This document shows, in pieces, positions 1 through 14,428 of a stretch of 64,000 bases of DNA (within the stretch, counting starts at the first letter, position 1; each line of letters opens with the position of its first letter). The notes below the pieces were generated by a model. That model was given only the letters and a program-made list of their open reading frames with translations. It ran no database searches and had not been told where the DNA came from. Made by a program: the position numbers and the translations under genes. The DNA is taken from NCBI RefSeq assembly GCF_002156875.1, contig NZ_NCSY01000002.1, positions 434,001 through 498,000 of the forward strand. Reading direction: 5' to 3'. Origin of the DNA: Bacillus sp. EAC (lineage in GTDB: Bacteria > Bacillota > Bacilli > Bacillales > Bacillaceae_G).

Positions 1-420
1 ACCCGGTATATAAACATCTACTGGGATGATTTGGTCAACACCTTTTACGACTGCATATGAGTTAACATAAGGTCCACCGGCCGTTGCACATGAACCCATA
101 GCAATTACCCATTTAGGTTCAGGCATTTGATCATAAAGTCTTTTTACGATTGGCGCCATTTTTTTCGTTACTGTTCCAGAAACAATCATACAATCCGATT
201 GACGTGGAGAAGTACGGAAAAACGAACCAAATCGGTCTAAGTCATAATGAGATGAGCCAACGCCCATCATTTCAATTGCACAACAAGCCAACCCGAATGT
301 TAATGGCCATAACGAGTTACTTCTTGCCCAAGCTTTCACTTCTTCAAGTGTTGTGAAAAAAATATTTTTTTGGAGCTCTTCCATTTCTGCTACGGAGATC
401 CCATCTAGCTTCATAACCAT
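1..420 (-). CDS. nuoB: NADH-quinone oxidoreductase subunit B, partial (cut by left edge)
   Basis: Reading leftward from ATG at 420 the frame stays open to base 1, so the 3' end of the gene lies outside the window. The visible ~140 residues contain the adjacent cysteine pair ([11 protein letters not shown], about residues 43-53), SPRQSD and GSCATAGGP. These carry cysteine ligands of the N2 [4Fe-4S] cluster in the NuoB/PSST family, the last Fe-S cluster before quinone in complex I. The start overlaps the end of nuoA by 10 bases and GAAGGTG precedes it, so the two are translationally coupled. A second in-frame ATG at 414 makes an ATGA overlap with the nuoA stop and is an alternative start. Identity is secure. 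Confidence 0.95.
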   Translation of the reverse strand, partial: MVMKLDGISVAEMEELQKNIFFTTLEEVKAWARSNSLWPLTFGLACCAIEMMGVGSSHYDLDRFGSFFRTSPRQSDCMIVSGTVTKKMAPIVKRLYDQMPEPKWVIAMGSCATAGGPYVNSYAVVKGVDQIIPVDVYIPG

Positions 421-779
421 TTCAACACCTTCTTCTTCCAAGCATAAATAAGTCCAAGTAGGAGCATTAGAATAAAGATTATCATTTCAACAAAGGCAAA
501 AAACCCGAGTTGATCAAATGCAACCGCCCAAGGATATAAGAAAACAGTTTCAACATCAAAAATTACGAATAATAGCGCAAAAATGTAATAACCAGCATGA
601 AAGCGAACTTTTGCATCATGAAATGGTTCTATACCACTTTCATAAGTTGTTTTTTTCGCCTCAGTTGGTGCATGTGGTCTTAAAATCTTCCCAATAATTG
701 AAAGTGCAACAACTGGAAGTGCAATTCCTATAATTAGAAACACAGCAACGATCACATAGTTATTTAAATAAGCATTCAC
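411..779 (-). CDS. nuoA: NADH-quinone oxidoreductase subunit A
   Basis: A 122-residue membrane subunit of complex I (ND3 homologue). Three hydrophobic segments lie near residues 8-30, 62-84 and 90-113, and the conserved [15 protein letters not shown] loop sits between the first two. In the family this loop lies close to the quinone site. Translation starts at GTG (779), preceded by GGGGAGGG nine bases upstream. It is the first gene of a nuo operon running off the left edge with nuoB. B. subtilis has no such operon, whereas several other Bacillaceae do, so this helps to exclude B. subtilis. A sigma-A-like promoter lies about 105 bases upstream. Confidence 0.95.
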   Translation of the reverse strand: MNAYLNNYVIVAVFLIIGIALPVVALSIIGKILRPHAPTEAKKTTYESGIEPFHDAKVRFHAGYYIFALLFVIFDVETVFLYPWAVAFDQLGFFAFVEMIIFILMLLLGLIYAWKKKVLKWL

Positions 780-810
780 GAAACTTGTCCCTCCCCTAAC
801 TACAGAGCCC

Positions 811-841
811 TACATTATATGTTTATTATAAATATAATGTA
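811..841 (-). repeat. 10-bp inverted repeat in the nuo leader
   Basis: TACATTATAT (811-820) and ATATAATGTA (832-841) are perfect reverse complements separated by 11 bases. They lie between the putative nuo promoter and the nuoA ribosome-binding site. This could be an mRNA 5' stem-loop or an operator; the sequence alone does not decide. Confidence 0.6.
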
Positions 842-882
842 TTTTTCATTAATTTTTATTTTTCAGTTTTGTAATCGTATCC

Positions 883-912
883 ATTATAACAAATGTGGCA
901 AAAACGTGTCGA
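883..912 (-). promoter_or_regulatory. Putative sigma-A promoter of nuoA
   Basis: On the minus strand TCGACA (907-912) and a perfect TATAAT (883-888) are separated by 18 bases. The leader to nuoA would be roughly 95-100 bases. The -10 box is strong and the -35 differs from TTGACA at one position. Confidence 0.6.
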
Positions 913-1062
913 TATTTATTGCTATTAATCCTAAAATTGAATAGTATCTTTCGAAAATATTTTCTACAGTATTTTAAATAGACATTTTTTATTTTTCACT
1001 TATAAAATCCTACCTCTTATATAATCTTATGTAATTATTAATATTTTATATCAGAATAGAAG

Positions 1063-1101
1063 TTATCCACAAATCCACAGAAAGTTATTCACATTTCCAC
1101 A
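1063..1101 (+). promoter_or_regulatory. Cluster of DnaA-box-like sequences
   Basis: A perfect DnaA 9-mer TTATCCACA is at 1063-1071. A one-mismatch copy TTATTCACA is at 1085-1093. Two weaker copies (AAATCCACA 1071-1079, ATTTCCACA 1093-1101) complete two repeats of a 22-base unit. All four point the same way. No dnaA, dnaN or gidA gene is nearby, so this is not obviously oriC. Confidence 0.55.
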
Positions 1102-1126
1102 ATATTGCAAAAAGGTTTAATTGTCG

Positions 1127-1160
1127 AAAAAAAAAACCAGCTCTATCATGAGCTGGCTAT
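1127..1160 (-). terminator. Terminator of the efflux operon
   Basis: CCAGCTC (1137-1143) and GAGCTGG (1150-1156) form a 7-bp stem with a 6-base loop. On the minus strand it is followed by a run of about ten T residues. It overlaps or abuts the MFS stop codon. Confidence 0.85.
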
Positions 1161-1161
1161 T

Positions 1162-2937
1162 TTATGATGCAATCGTTTCTGATGACTGTTTCTGATGATT
1201 TTTAGCTTGTGGTTTCGCAAACTTTTTACTTTTCGTACTTCCCATAAAGAATGAAAGTACTAATGCTAAACAAGATAATACTGTCGCAAAGATGAATGCG
1301 TCATTTATTCCGTTAATAGCGGCCAATTTAGAAGCTTGACTGTATAGCATTGTAATTGCCAAAGAACCGCCTTGGCTCGGAGCTAATCCACTTGAACTAG
1401 CTATTTGCGTTCCTGCATGCTGTACCCAATCAGTTATGAATGGGTTAGTTCTTGTTATTTCATTCGAATAATCAGCTAAGTGATTAGTCGTTTGAGTTGT
1501 CATTATTGTAACTAAGATCGCTGTTCCAACTGACCCAGCAACTTGTCTTAATGTATTCTGAGTTGCGGTACCATGTGAAATTAATTTAACAGGTAATTTG
1601 TTTAAGCCAGCAGTCATAATTGGCATCATAATAAAGGACATACCAAATGAACGAACAGTATAGTAAAACATAATCTTTAAATACGGTGTATCAATCGATA
1701 GTTTTGTAAACTCGTAGGTTGTATATGTCATGATTAATAGACCAAAAATTGCTAAAGGTCGTATACCATATTTATCAAATAATTTACCAGTAACTGGTCC
1801 AAGTGCCCCCATAATTAGAGAGCCTGGAAGTAATAATAATCCCGCTTCAATTGGTGTAAATCCGCGGATATTTTGTAAATATAGAGGTAATAGAATCATA
1901 CCTCCAAATAATGCAGTAGTTACGATTAAGTTAATTAATAAAGTATAAGAAAAGCTAAAGTTCTTAAATACTCTTAAATTTATCAGTGGTTGTTTCGCAG
2001 TTAATTCTCTCCATACAAATAAACTTAAGCTTATAAAGGCTGTAATTAATGAAATAACAACTTCTGCACTTTCCCAGCCTTTATTACCTGCTTCACTAAA
2101 GCCATATAATAAAGTCCCAAAACCAATCGATGAACTTACAATCCCCCATATATCTAAGCTTGGAAACGTACGATTTCGACTAATTTTAAACCATGATAAT
2201 GCTAACATTATTGTAATTACACCAATAATAGCCATAGCATAAAACAGAATGTGCCAAGTATAGTTTTGAACAACATATCCAGTTACAGTAGGGCCAATTG
2301 CTGGTGCAAGAATCATCGCAATACCCATTAATCCCATTGCTGCGCCTCGTTTTTCTGGCGGGAATAATGTCATGAATATATTCATACCAAGAGGCATTAA
2401 TATACCTGCACCAACCGCCTGAACGACACGACCAACCATCATTATTGGGAAGTTACCTGAAAGCGCACAAATGACAGACCCGATCGTAAAGAAGACCATC
2501 GAAAAGATAAATAATTTTCGGTAAGTAAATGTATCAACTAAATAAGCACTAATTGGTATTAAAATACCATTAACCAACATAAATCCAGTAGACAACCACT
2601 GTGCTGTTGAAGTCGTTACATTAAAATCTGCCATTAGAGCTGGCAACGCTACATTAATTAACGTTTGATTTAAGATTGATACAAACATTCCAAGTAATAA
2701 TACAGTTAATACTTTTCCAATACTAAAACTTAATTGTTCACTTGATTGAGATTGAGCAGGTTTAGCCTCTTTGTCTCGTTCAGATCTCTCATTTATATTA
2801 CTCTCGTCTGCTTGACGTATTTGATTATTCTTTTGTACCTTTGTCTCATCGTTTTTAGTCTTTAACATGAATCGATTAACGATATAAAAAACGATTACGC
2901 TAAACCCTCCATATGCTAGTAAGATTCCTGTAGACAT
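1162..2937 (-). CDS. DHA2 (14-TM) family MFS drug:H+ antiporter with N-terminal extra segment
   Basis: A 591-residue inner-membrane multidrug exporter of the EmrB/LmrB type. The core, from about residue 70, has the DHA2 features NQTLINVALPALMADF, WLSTGFMLVNGI, VDTFTYRKLF (motif A region), and GAGILMPLG followed by APAIGPTVTGY (motif C region). Unusually, residues 1-24 form an additional hydrophobic helix. A charged, glutamine/serine-rich linker of about 40 residues joins it to the core. AAGGAGG lies before ATG at 2937. The gene follows the HlyD adaptor by 12 bases, so both are one operon. The divergent TetR gene is its likely repressor. The substrate cannot be told from sequence. Confidence 0.9.
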   Translation of the reverse strand: MSTGILLAYGGFSVIVFYIVNRFMLKTKNDETKVQKNNQIRQADESNINERSERDKEAKPAQSQSSEQLSFSIGKVLTVLLLGMFVSILNQTLINVALPALMADFNVTTSTAQWLSTGFMLVNGILIPISAYLVDTFTYRKLFIFSMVFFTIGSVICALSGNFPIMMVGRVVQAVGAGILMPLGMNIFMTLFPPEKRGAAMGLMGIAMILAPAIGPTVTGYVVQNYTWHILFYAMAIIGVITIMLALSWFKISRNRTFPSLDIWGIVSSSIGFGTLLYGFSEAGNKGWESAEVVISLITAFISLSLFVWRELTAKQPLINLRVFKNFSFSYTLLINLIVTTALFGGMILLPLYLQNIRGFTPIEAGLLLLPGSLIMGALGPVTGKLFDKYGIRPLAIFGLLIMTYTTYEFTKLSIDTPYLKIMFYYTVRSFGMSFIMMPIMTAGLNKLPVKLISHGTATQNTLRQVAGSVGTAILVTIMTTQTTNHLADYSNEITRTNPFITDWVQHAGTQIASSSGLAPSQGGSLAITMLYSQASKLAAINGINDAFIFATVLSCLALVLSFFMGSTKSKKFAKPQAKNHQKQSSETIAS

Positions 2938-2949
2938 AGTAATTCCTCC

Positions 2950-3612
2950 TTACTTATGAATACGAACAGAAGCATTCATCCCTGGAACAATGTCAAATGA
3001 CTTATTATGATCTAAAGAAATTCTTACAGGTACCACCTGTTCTACTTTCGTATAATTTGCGTTCGCATTTCCAGATGGTAATAAGCTAAATGTATTAGCA
3101 GTTGTTAGTCCAACAAATTCTACTGTTCCTGTTAAAGTTGTGTCAGGATATGCATCAACATAAATATCTACTTCTTGACCTTTTTTTACATCCTCTACTT
3201 CAGTCTCTTTAATGTTTGCAGTTACCCAAAGGTTATTTAAGTTATAAGCATAACCAAGTGTAGATCCAGTCCCTACTAATTGATCTTTAATTGCATTTGT
3301 TTGAACGATCGTTGCAGATGTTGGAACAGATACTGAAACTTCATGAGCTTTGTCGTTTACATTCTGAGGTGCAGCTAAGATTTTACCAATCGATTCGTTT
3401 GGTGAAAATGTTTTACCGAACGATCCATTCCATGACTCTAGCTTTCCTGCAACAGGTGATGAAATAACGATTTGTTGACCATCAATTTTTGCATTTTCTG
3501 TTTTTACATAATTCGTCGATTGATCATAATAATAATAACCACCAATTCCTCCAGCCACTAAAACGACTAAAGTGATTATATTAATTAATACTAATTTCTT
3601 CATGTTCCCCAT
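2950..3612 (-). CDS. HlyD/EmrA-family efflux periplasmic adaptor-like subunit
   Basis: A 220-residue membrane-fusion-type protein with an N-terminal transmembrane anchor (about residues 5-25). It then has a split lipoyl/barrel domain: first half around ISSPVAGKLESWN, second around VSVPTSATIVQTNAI. A beta-barrel tail follows (NLWVTANIKETEVEDVKKGQ, VRISL, VPGMNASVRI). It is short for the family because the coiled-coil hairpin is almost absent, as is common for Gram-positive versions with no outer membrane to reach. AGGAGG lies ten bases before ATG at 3612; an in-frame ATG at 3603 is an alternative. It is the first gene of the efflux operon and partners the following MFS pump. Confidence 0.88.
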   Translation of the reverse strand: MGNMKKLVLINIITLVVLVAGGIGGYYYYDQSTNYVKTENAKIDGQQIVISSPVAGKLESWNGSFGKTFSPNESIGKILAAPQNVNDKAHEVSVSVPTSATIVQTNAIKDQLVGTGSTLGYAYNLNNLWVTANIKETEVEDVKKGQEVDIYVDAYPDTTLTGTVEFVGLTTANTFSLLPSGNANANYTKVEQVVPVRISLDHNKSFDIVPGMNASVRIHK

Positions 3613-3667
3613 AAATAAAATTCCTCCTAAATCTATTCATTCTCTCATTATTTCTTTACTAGGAGCT

Positions 3668-3804
3668 AAACAACACGTTGTTGTTTTACTTCTCATAGTT
3701 TTTAATTATAATTGATTTAGGAACGTACTCAACCGTTAAAAAACTCATTTTTGTTGCTTAAACAACATATTTTTTATCTACTGTTAGTTTAGGCTAAGTT
3801 AAAC
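3668..3804. promoter_or_regulatory. Candidate operators of the TetR-type regulator
   Basis: Three inverted repeats lie in the divergent gap: AAACAAC/GTTGTTT (3668-3674, 3680-3686), TGTTG/CAACA (3752-3756, 3763-3767) and GTTTA/TAAAC (3787-3791, 3800-3804). The first two share the AACAAC half-site. Their position between the divergent regulator and pump genes is typical for autoregulated TetR systems. Binding is inferred. Confidence 0.45.
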
Positions 3805-3821
3805 GACAAAGGAGATTTGAA

Positions 3822-4436
3822 ATGTCGATTAAAAATAAATTAGACCCACGTGTATTACGAACTAGACAACTTTTACAGGACGCATTAATTTCATTATTGG
3901 CTGAAGGTAATTTTGAGGAGATTACTGTACAAGATATTTCAAAGAAAGCAAATGTAAATCGTGCGACTTTTTACAGTCATTATGAGGATAAGTATCATAT
4001 GATTCGTCAAATTGTTGGCGAAAAATTAATTGAGTTAGATCAAAGTATAAAAGATGTGGAAACGACTACCGATGGAACTTCAGAACAATTAGACGAAATA
4101 GCATTCCAATCATATCTCCATCTATTTGAACATCTTGAAAAGAATTTCCATTTCTATAAGGTTTTATTAAAAAAACAAGGACCAAATATTTTTAGACGCA
4201 AATTATATTCAGTCTTAGAAAAAACATTCGAAACTGGATTAGCTTATATTCAACCTAAACAAAAGAACTTGTTAGTCCCTGGTGACCTTTTAATTAGTTA
4301 TATTTCAGGAGCAACACTAAGTGTCATTTCATTCTGGTTAGAAAAAGACATGCCTTATTCACCTAAATATATGGCAGAACATCTGTTGATTATTTCCCGT
4401 AATGGAATTATTTCAACTCAAATGGATGAGAATTAA
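3822..4436 (+). CDS. TetR/AcrR-family transcriptional regulator
   Basis: A 204-residue regulator. The N-terminal helix-turn-helix domain (residues ~8-60) contains RTRQLLQDALISLLAEG, FEEITVQDISKKANVNRATFYSHYEDK, the canonical TetR signature. The C-terminal ligand domain is all-helical and of the type seen in DhaS-like regulators. AAGGAG precedes ATG at 3822 by seven bases. The gene diverges from the hlyD-MFS operon, so it probably represses that operon and itself through the repeats at 3668-3804. The inducer is unknown. Confidence 0.92.
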   Translation: MSIKNKLDPRVLRTRQLLQDALISLLAEGNFEEITVQDISKKANVNRATFYSHYEDKYHMIRQIVGEKLIELDQSIKDVETTTDGTSEQLDEIAFQSYLHLFEHLEKNFHFYKVLLKKQGPNIFRRKLYSVLEKTFETGLAYIQPKQKNLLVPGDLLISYISGATLSVISFWLEKDMPYSPKYMAEHLLIISRNGIISTQMDEN

Positions 4437-4453
4437 CTTAATTTATGCAAATA

Positions 4454-4480
4454 AAAAAGAGCCCATTAAGGGCTCTTTTT
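4454..4480. terminator. Bidirectional terminator between tetR and atpC
   Basis: AAAAAGAGCCC (4454-4464), a five-base loop, and GGGCTCTTTTT (4470-4480) form an 11-bp stem with T runs on both strands. It serves the convergent tetR and atp transcripts. Confidence 0.92.
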
Positions 4481-4486
4481 AACTAA

Positions 4487-4921
<435 letters not shown>

Positions 4922-4972
4922 TCAAGTTCATTCTGGATAGAATGATGAACAAGCTTTTCGATTAGACAATTA

Positions 4973-7309
<2,337 letters not shown>

Positions 7310-7389
7310 TCACCACCTTTTGGTAAACAGTTAAAGGAAGGACGAGCAAAAAGCCCGATCCTTCAATTTCAATTATTTAAATTGCATTC

Positions 7390-8913
<1,524 letters not shown>

Positions 8914-8920
8914 CTACAAA

Positions 8921-9987
<1,067 letters not shown>

Positions 9988-10077
9988 TCACTCCCTTCAA
10001 GGGTTTCATTTAATAATTTTTCTTTTATAACATAGCCCAAGTCTAGAACTGACCTAAGCTTTACTTTCAAAAGGAAT

Positions 10078-10138
10078 CTTTATGCCATTTAGTCATAAAG
10101 GAAAGGCGAAGTAAATGTGAACACAAACTTCGCCATTT
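10078..10138 (-). repeat. Two consecutive hairpins between atpE and atpF
   Basis: GGCGAAGT and ACTTCGCC (outer arms within 10105-10134) enclose a further TGTG-TT-CACA stem. Immediately beyond, CTTTATG (10078-10084) pairs with CATAAAG (10094-10100). Neither is followed by a long T run on the coding strand. They look like mRNA processing, stabilising or partial-termination structures that could help to set the high c:b subunit ratio. Confidence 0.6.
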
Positions 10139-10156
10139 TTAACTGATTGTATAATC

Positions 10157-10411
<255 letters not shown>

Positions 10412-10450
10412 TTATTATAATTTGAACTAACTACTAAATTAATGAGCAGA

Positions 10451-11567
<1,117 letters not shown>

Positions 11568-11569
11568 AA

Positions 11570-11794
11570 CTAGTCCCCTGGCGTAAATTGCTTAATTAGC
11601 TTAAGTGTGCCGTATATACCAGTAAAAAGTCCTAAAAGTAAGAAAATTATCATGAATACTGGAACAGGCCAATCAAAATATGAGTCGATCCATCTTCCTA
11701 AGAAGATGCCTATTAGAATAGATCCGACAAGCTGAGCTAGAATGGAAGACATGAGTGTCATTGCTTTAAGAGGATGTTGATTGTTGTTTTTCAT
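11570..11794 (-). CDS. atpZ: AtpZ/AtpI-family small membrane protein
   Basis: A 74-residue protein with two membrane helices (about residues 10-33 and 42-63), of the AtpZ family. Members are small proteins at the start of atp operons, linked to Mg2+/Ca2+ transport or Fo assembly. The family feature is GSILIGIFLGRWIDSYF. ATG at 11794 is chosen because GGAGGG lies seven bases before it. Upstream in-frame codons up to 11905 would place the promoter region inside the gene. It is the first gene of the atp operon. Confidence 0.85.
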   Translation of the reverse strand: MKNNNQHPLKAMTLMSSILAQLVGSILIGIFLGRWIDSYFDWPVPVFMIIFLLLGLFTGIYGTLKLIKQFTPGD

Positions 11795-11885
11795 CAAAAA
11801 TCCCTCCATGTCATTTTTCATTCCCAAAAAATTGCCAAAAATCTTATCATGGTTTATTCTACAACAAATATTTATTAAAATCTCT

Positions 11886-11932
11886 ACTATAAAGCTAACG
11901 TTCACAAAATGTTCACATAACGTTCAAAATAT
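11886..11932 (-). promoter_or_regulatory. Likely atp operon promoter with tandem 11-bp boxes
   Basis: Three direct repeats with exact 11-base phase lie on the plus strand: GTTCACAAAAT (11900-11910), GTTCACATAAC (11911-11921), GTTCAAAATAT (11922-11932). On the coding strand they read (T)TTTGTGAAC-like, resembling the ResD consensus TTTGTGAAT known from B. subtilis. A -10-like TATAGT (11886-11891) lies just downstream with no good -35, as expected for an activated promoter. The regulator is inferred. Confidence 0.5.
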
Positions 11933-11941
11933 TTTGTTAAG

Positions 11942-11970
11942 AAAGGGTTTACACATAATGAAAACCCTTT
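11942..11970 (-). terminator. Terminator of the subtilase gene
   Basis: AAAGGGTTT (11942-11950) and AAACCCTTT (11962-11970) form a 9-bp stem with an 11-base loop, followed by a short T-rich tract on the minus strand. It separates the protease gene from the atp promoter. The T tract is modest. Confidence 0.6.
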
Positions 11971-12056
11971 TAAACATTCATGTTAAGCATACAATATGTT
12001 ACAAAAATGTGTCAATTACCTAAATTAAAAAACTATTAAAAAACACTTACCAATTT

Positions 12057-14258
12057 TTAGTCTTCTACATAAATTTTTGCCACATTAACGTAAGATTCGG
12101 TCGCACTTTCATATTGTTTACGTTTATAAAAGATAACAAACTTATATATTCCACTTTTTGGAAATTTTTTCAATATAAGTTCCTTTTTCACAATTCCTCG
12201 TTTACTATTCTTTTTTTCATCAATTATATCCAATAATCGAAAAGTTTCTGATTCAAAGACAGCAATTTTATACTCCTCAACTTCACTTGGTAAATATAGT
12301 TCATATTTATAACGATCTTTCCCTTTTACTTTTCCGAAATGAAATCCCATAACTGATGGGAAGTTCGGTTCACCATGTAACAATAAATATGGCATACGTA
12401 ATGTTTCTTTAGTGGTACTAAACGTAATGGCTCCATCATAGAATCCATCTTTCAAAAATCTCGTTTGAACAATTGCACTTACATTAATGTTTTTAGTGGC
12501 ATTTGCAGGTATTGTAATCGGCTTCGGTAATACCCATTGTATTCCTTCCACCCTCTGATTATTTGTAGCAATTACTTGTTTTGGCTTATTAGATTTATTA
12601 GAGATTTTAACAGTAAAGTCTTTTTTAATTTGTTTATCATTATCTCTCGTTACACCTAAAGATAATGAAGTTGGAAATAGGGTTGTTTCAGTTTCTAAAG
12701 CTTTATTAATATTTAATCTTCCTGCACCTTGTTCGTAAACATGATACATCGATTTATTATTCTTATATAATGGTGTGGCAGTATTTACAAGTACACTTTT
12801 TAAATCATCTATACTCCAATTGGGATGTAATTGCTTAATTAAAGCGGCTGCCCCAGCAACATGTGGACTAGCCATACTCGTTCCCTGAAGTGCTAAATAT
12901 CCACCTGGAATTGTACTTTTAATTTGTACCCCTGGAGCCAATAAATCAGGTTTCATTTGCCATGTACCTGTAACAGGCCCTCTTGAACTAAAGTCTGCAA
13001 GAATATCAACCTTTTTCTCTTGTCCTGTTTTGACAATTGTTTTTTCTTTTTCTAACTCCCTTTTTATCCTTAATCCTTCTTTTCTAGATATAGTAGCAGC
13101 TGGAATTTTAAATTTCCCTTTAACTTGGCCAACAAACTCACCATCAACATTATTAAATACAATTACTGCTTTTGCGCCTGCTGCTTGTGCATTTTTGACC
13201 TTATCAGTAAATGTAATTTTTCCTCTTTCTATTAAAACAAACTTATTACGAACTCTTTTAATATCTCCCTTTTCCCCGTACTTCTTAAATACAATCCTAC
13301 CCTTTAAATCATTCTTCCATTTAGCTGAACCAATCATTGGTGTTATAATATTTTCTTTACCATCTACATGAATGGACGGAAAAAGTACAGGGGGATAACT
13401 AGCACCTACTGATAAAGCTTTTGCCGCTGTTGCTGGTGATCCAACAGTCCATAATCCTGGCCCTGAATTTCCGGCTGCAGTAATTGCAAGTACACCTTTT
13501 TCCACAGCCTTATTTAAGGCAATACTTGTTGGCCAATCTGGTCCATTCACATCATTACCTAAAGATAAATTAATAATATCCACTTTATCTTTCACTGCTC
13601 GTTCAATTGCTGCCAATACCGTCTCAGAAGTTCCTACACCACCTGGCCCTAGCGCTCTATAAGCAAAAATAGTAGCCTTCGGTGCTACTCCCTTTCTCTT
13701 TCCATTTGCAGCAATAACCCCTGCAACATGTGTCCCATGGAAAGTGCTTTTCTCTTCAAGCTTTGTTTCCATTGGATCTTTATCTTGATCAATCGTATCG
13801 TATCCTCCACCATAATTTGATTTTAAATCAGGATGCCTATAGTCTACTCCAGTATCAATTACTCCAACTTTAATTCCTTCTCCTGTAATGATTCTACCCT
13901 TTTGATCTTTATAGTTTTCTGCTTCATCCGCACCAATAAAAGGTATGCTATCCTCTACATGAGCACGATAAGTCGTCACAAAATGTATATCGTTTACTAG
14001 AGGTAATTTAGCCAGTTGCGATAACTCTTCAAGAGAACCAGATACAGAAATTCCATAATAAGTTTCAGTATACTTTTCTCTAATTTTAATATTAGGAAAG
14101 TGTTTTCCAATTGATTTTAAAGCTTGAGTAATCATTCCATCTTTTATTGAAATTAGAGCAATTTGTTTTTGTTGTACTTGTGCATTTACATCGATTACAT
14201 TTAGTGAACTAAGCAAAAAAACGAGACAGATAATTATTTTAAGATAATGTTTTTTCAT
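12057..14258 (-). CDS. Secreted subtilisin-like serine protease with PA domain (Vpr-like)
   Basis: A 733-residue exported peptidase of family S8. The signal peptide covers residues 1-26 (hydrophobic core IIICLVFLLSSL, cleavage near VNA-Q). An inhibitor I9-type propeptide occupies ~30-100. The catalytic domain carries the triad D135 (VIDTGVD), H177 (HGTHVAG) and S461 (GTSMASPHVAG), with the oxyanion asparagine N264. A protease-associated domain is inserted at about 310-400 (FVLIERGKITFTDKV, AAGAKAVIVFNN). The C-terminal ~200 residues look like beta-rich Fn3-type domains. Architecture is that of B. subtilis Vpr (806 residues) but shorter. It is a single-gene unit. Role: extracellular proteolysis for peptide supply, by family. 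Confidence 0.92.
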   Translation of the reverse strand: MKKHYLKIIICLVFLLSSLNVIDVNAQVQQKQIALISIKDGMITQALKSIGKHFPNIKIREKYTETYYGISVSGSLEELSQLAKLPLVNDIHFVTTYRAHVEDSIPFIGADEAENYKDQKGRIITGEGIKVGVIDTGVDYRHPDLKSNYGGGYDTIDQDKDPMETKLEEKSTFHGTHVAGVIAANGKRKGVAPKATIFAYRALGPGGVGTSETVLAAIERAVKDKVDIINLSLGNDVNGPDWPTSIALNKAVEKGVLAITAAGNSGPGLWTVGSPATAAKALSVGASYPPVLFPSIHVDGKENIITPMIGSAKWKNDLKGRIVFKKYGEKGDIKRVRNKFVLIERGKITFTDKVKNAQAAGAKAVIVFNNVDGEFVGQVKGKFKIPAATISRKEGLRIKRELEKEKTIVKTGQEKKVDILADFSSRGPVTGTWQMKPDLLAPGVQIKSTIPGGYLALQGTSMASPHVAGAAALIKQLHPNWSIDDLKSVLVNTATPLYKNNKSMYHVYEQGAGRLNINKALETETTLFPTSLSLGVTRDNDKQIKKDFTVKISNKSNKPKQVIATNNQRVEGIQWVLPKPITIPANATKNINVSAIVQTRFLKDGFYDGAITFSTTKETLRMPYLLLHGEPNFPSVMGFHFGKVKGKDRYKYELYLPSEVEEYKIAVFESETFRLLDIIDEKKNSKRGIVKKELILKKFPKSGIYKFVIFYKRKQYESATESYVNVAKIYVED

Positions 14259-14373
14259 TCAATGTAGGTTCTCCTTTTACATCTGTTTTCCTATATCATC
14301 TCTCACTAATCATTCAATCATGTATAAAAAGGTAATTTTCTCTAACATCTACATTTATTTCTAGTATGAAACA

Positions 14374-14420
14374 AAAAAAGCTAGTAATAAGTTGGGGTGC
14401 AACTTACTACTAGCTTTTTT
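14374..14420 (-). terminator. Long terminator after the AmiS/UreI gene
   Basis: AAAAAAGCTAGTA (14374-14386) pairs with TACTAGCTTTTTT (14408-14420). Inside this TAAGTTG pairs with CAACTTA around a GGGTG loop. Both strands have T runs, so it can act in either direction. Confidence 0.85.
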
Positions 14421-14428
14421 ATACAGTA

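Larger units (their letters stand above)
780..1126. other. Gene-free region upstream of nuoA
   Basis: There is no plausible coding gene here. The stretch holds the nuo promoter (883-912), an inverted repeat in the nuo leader (811-841), and four DnaA-box-like sequences (1063-1101). It ends at the terminator of the efflux operon. It is strongly A+T rich. Confidence 0.8.

Noticed and set aside
150-356. Plus-strand reading frame of 68 codons
   Set aside because: It is antisense to nuoB, whose protein is clearly conserved; no ribosome-binding site or family resemblance.
1063-1101. Chromosome origin of replication
   Set aside because: DnaA-like boxes alone are not enough: no dnaA, dnaN, rnpA or rpmH nearby, and only one perfect box.
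1162-4436. Novel defence or toxin system
   Set aside because: The genes are a standard TetR-controlled HlyD/DHA2 efflux cassette by family motifs.
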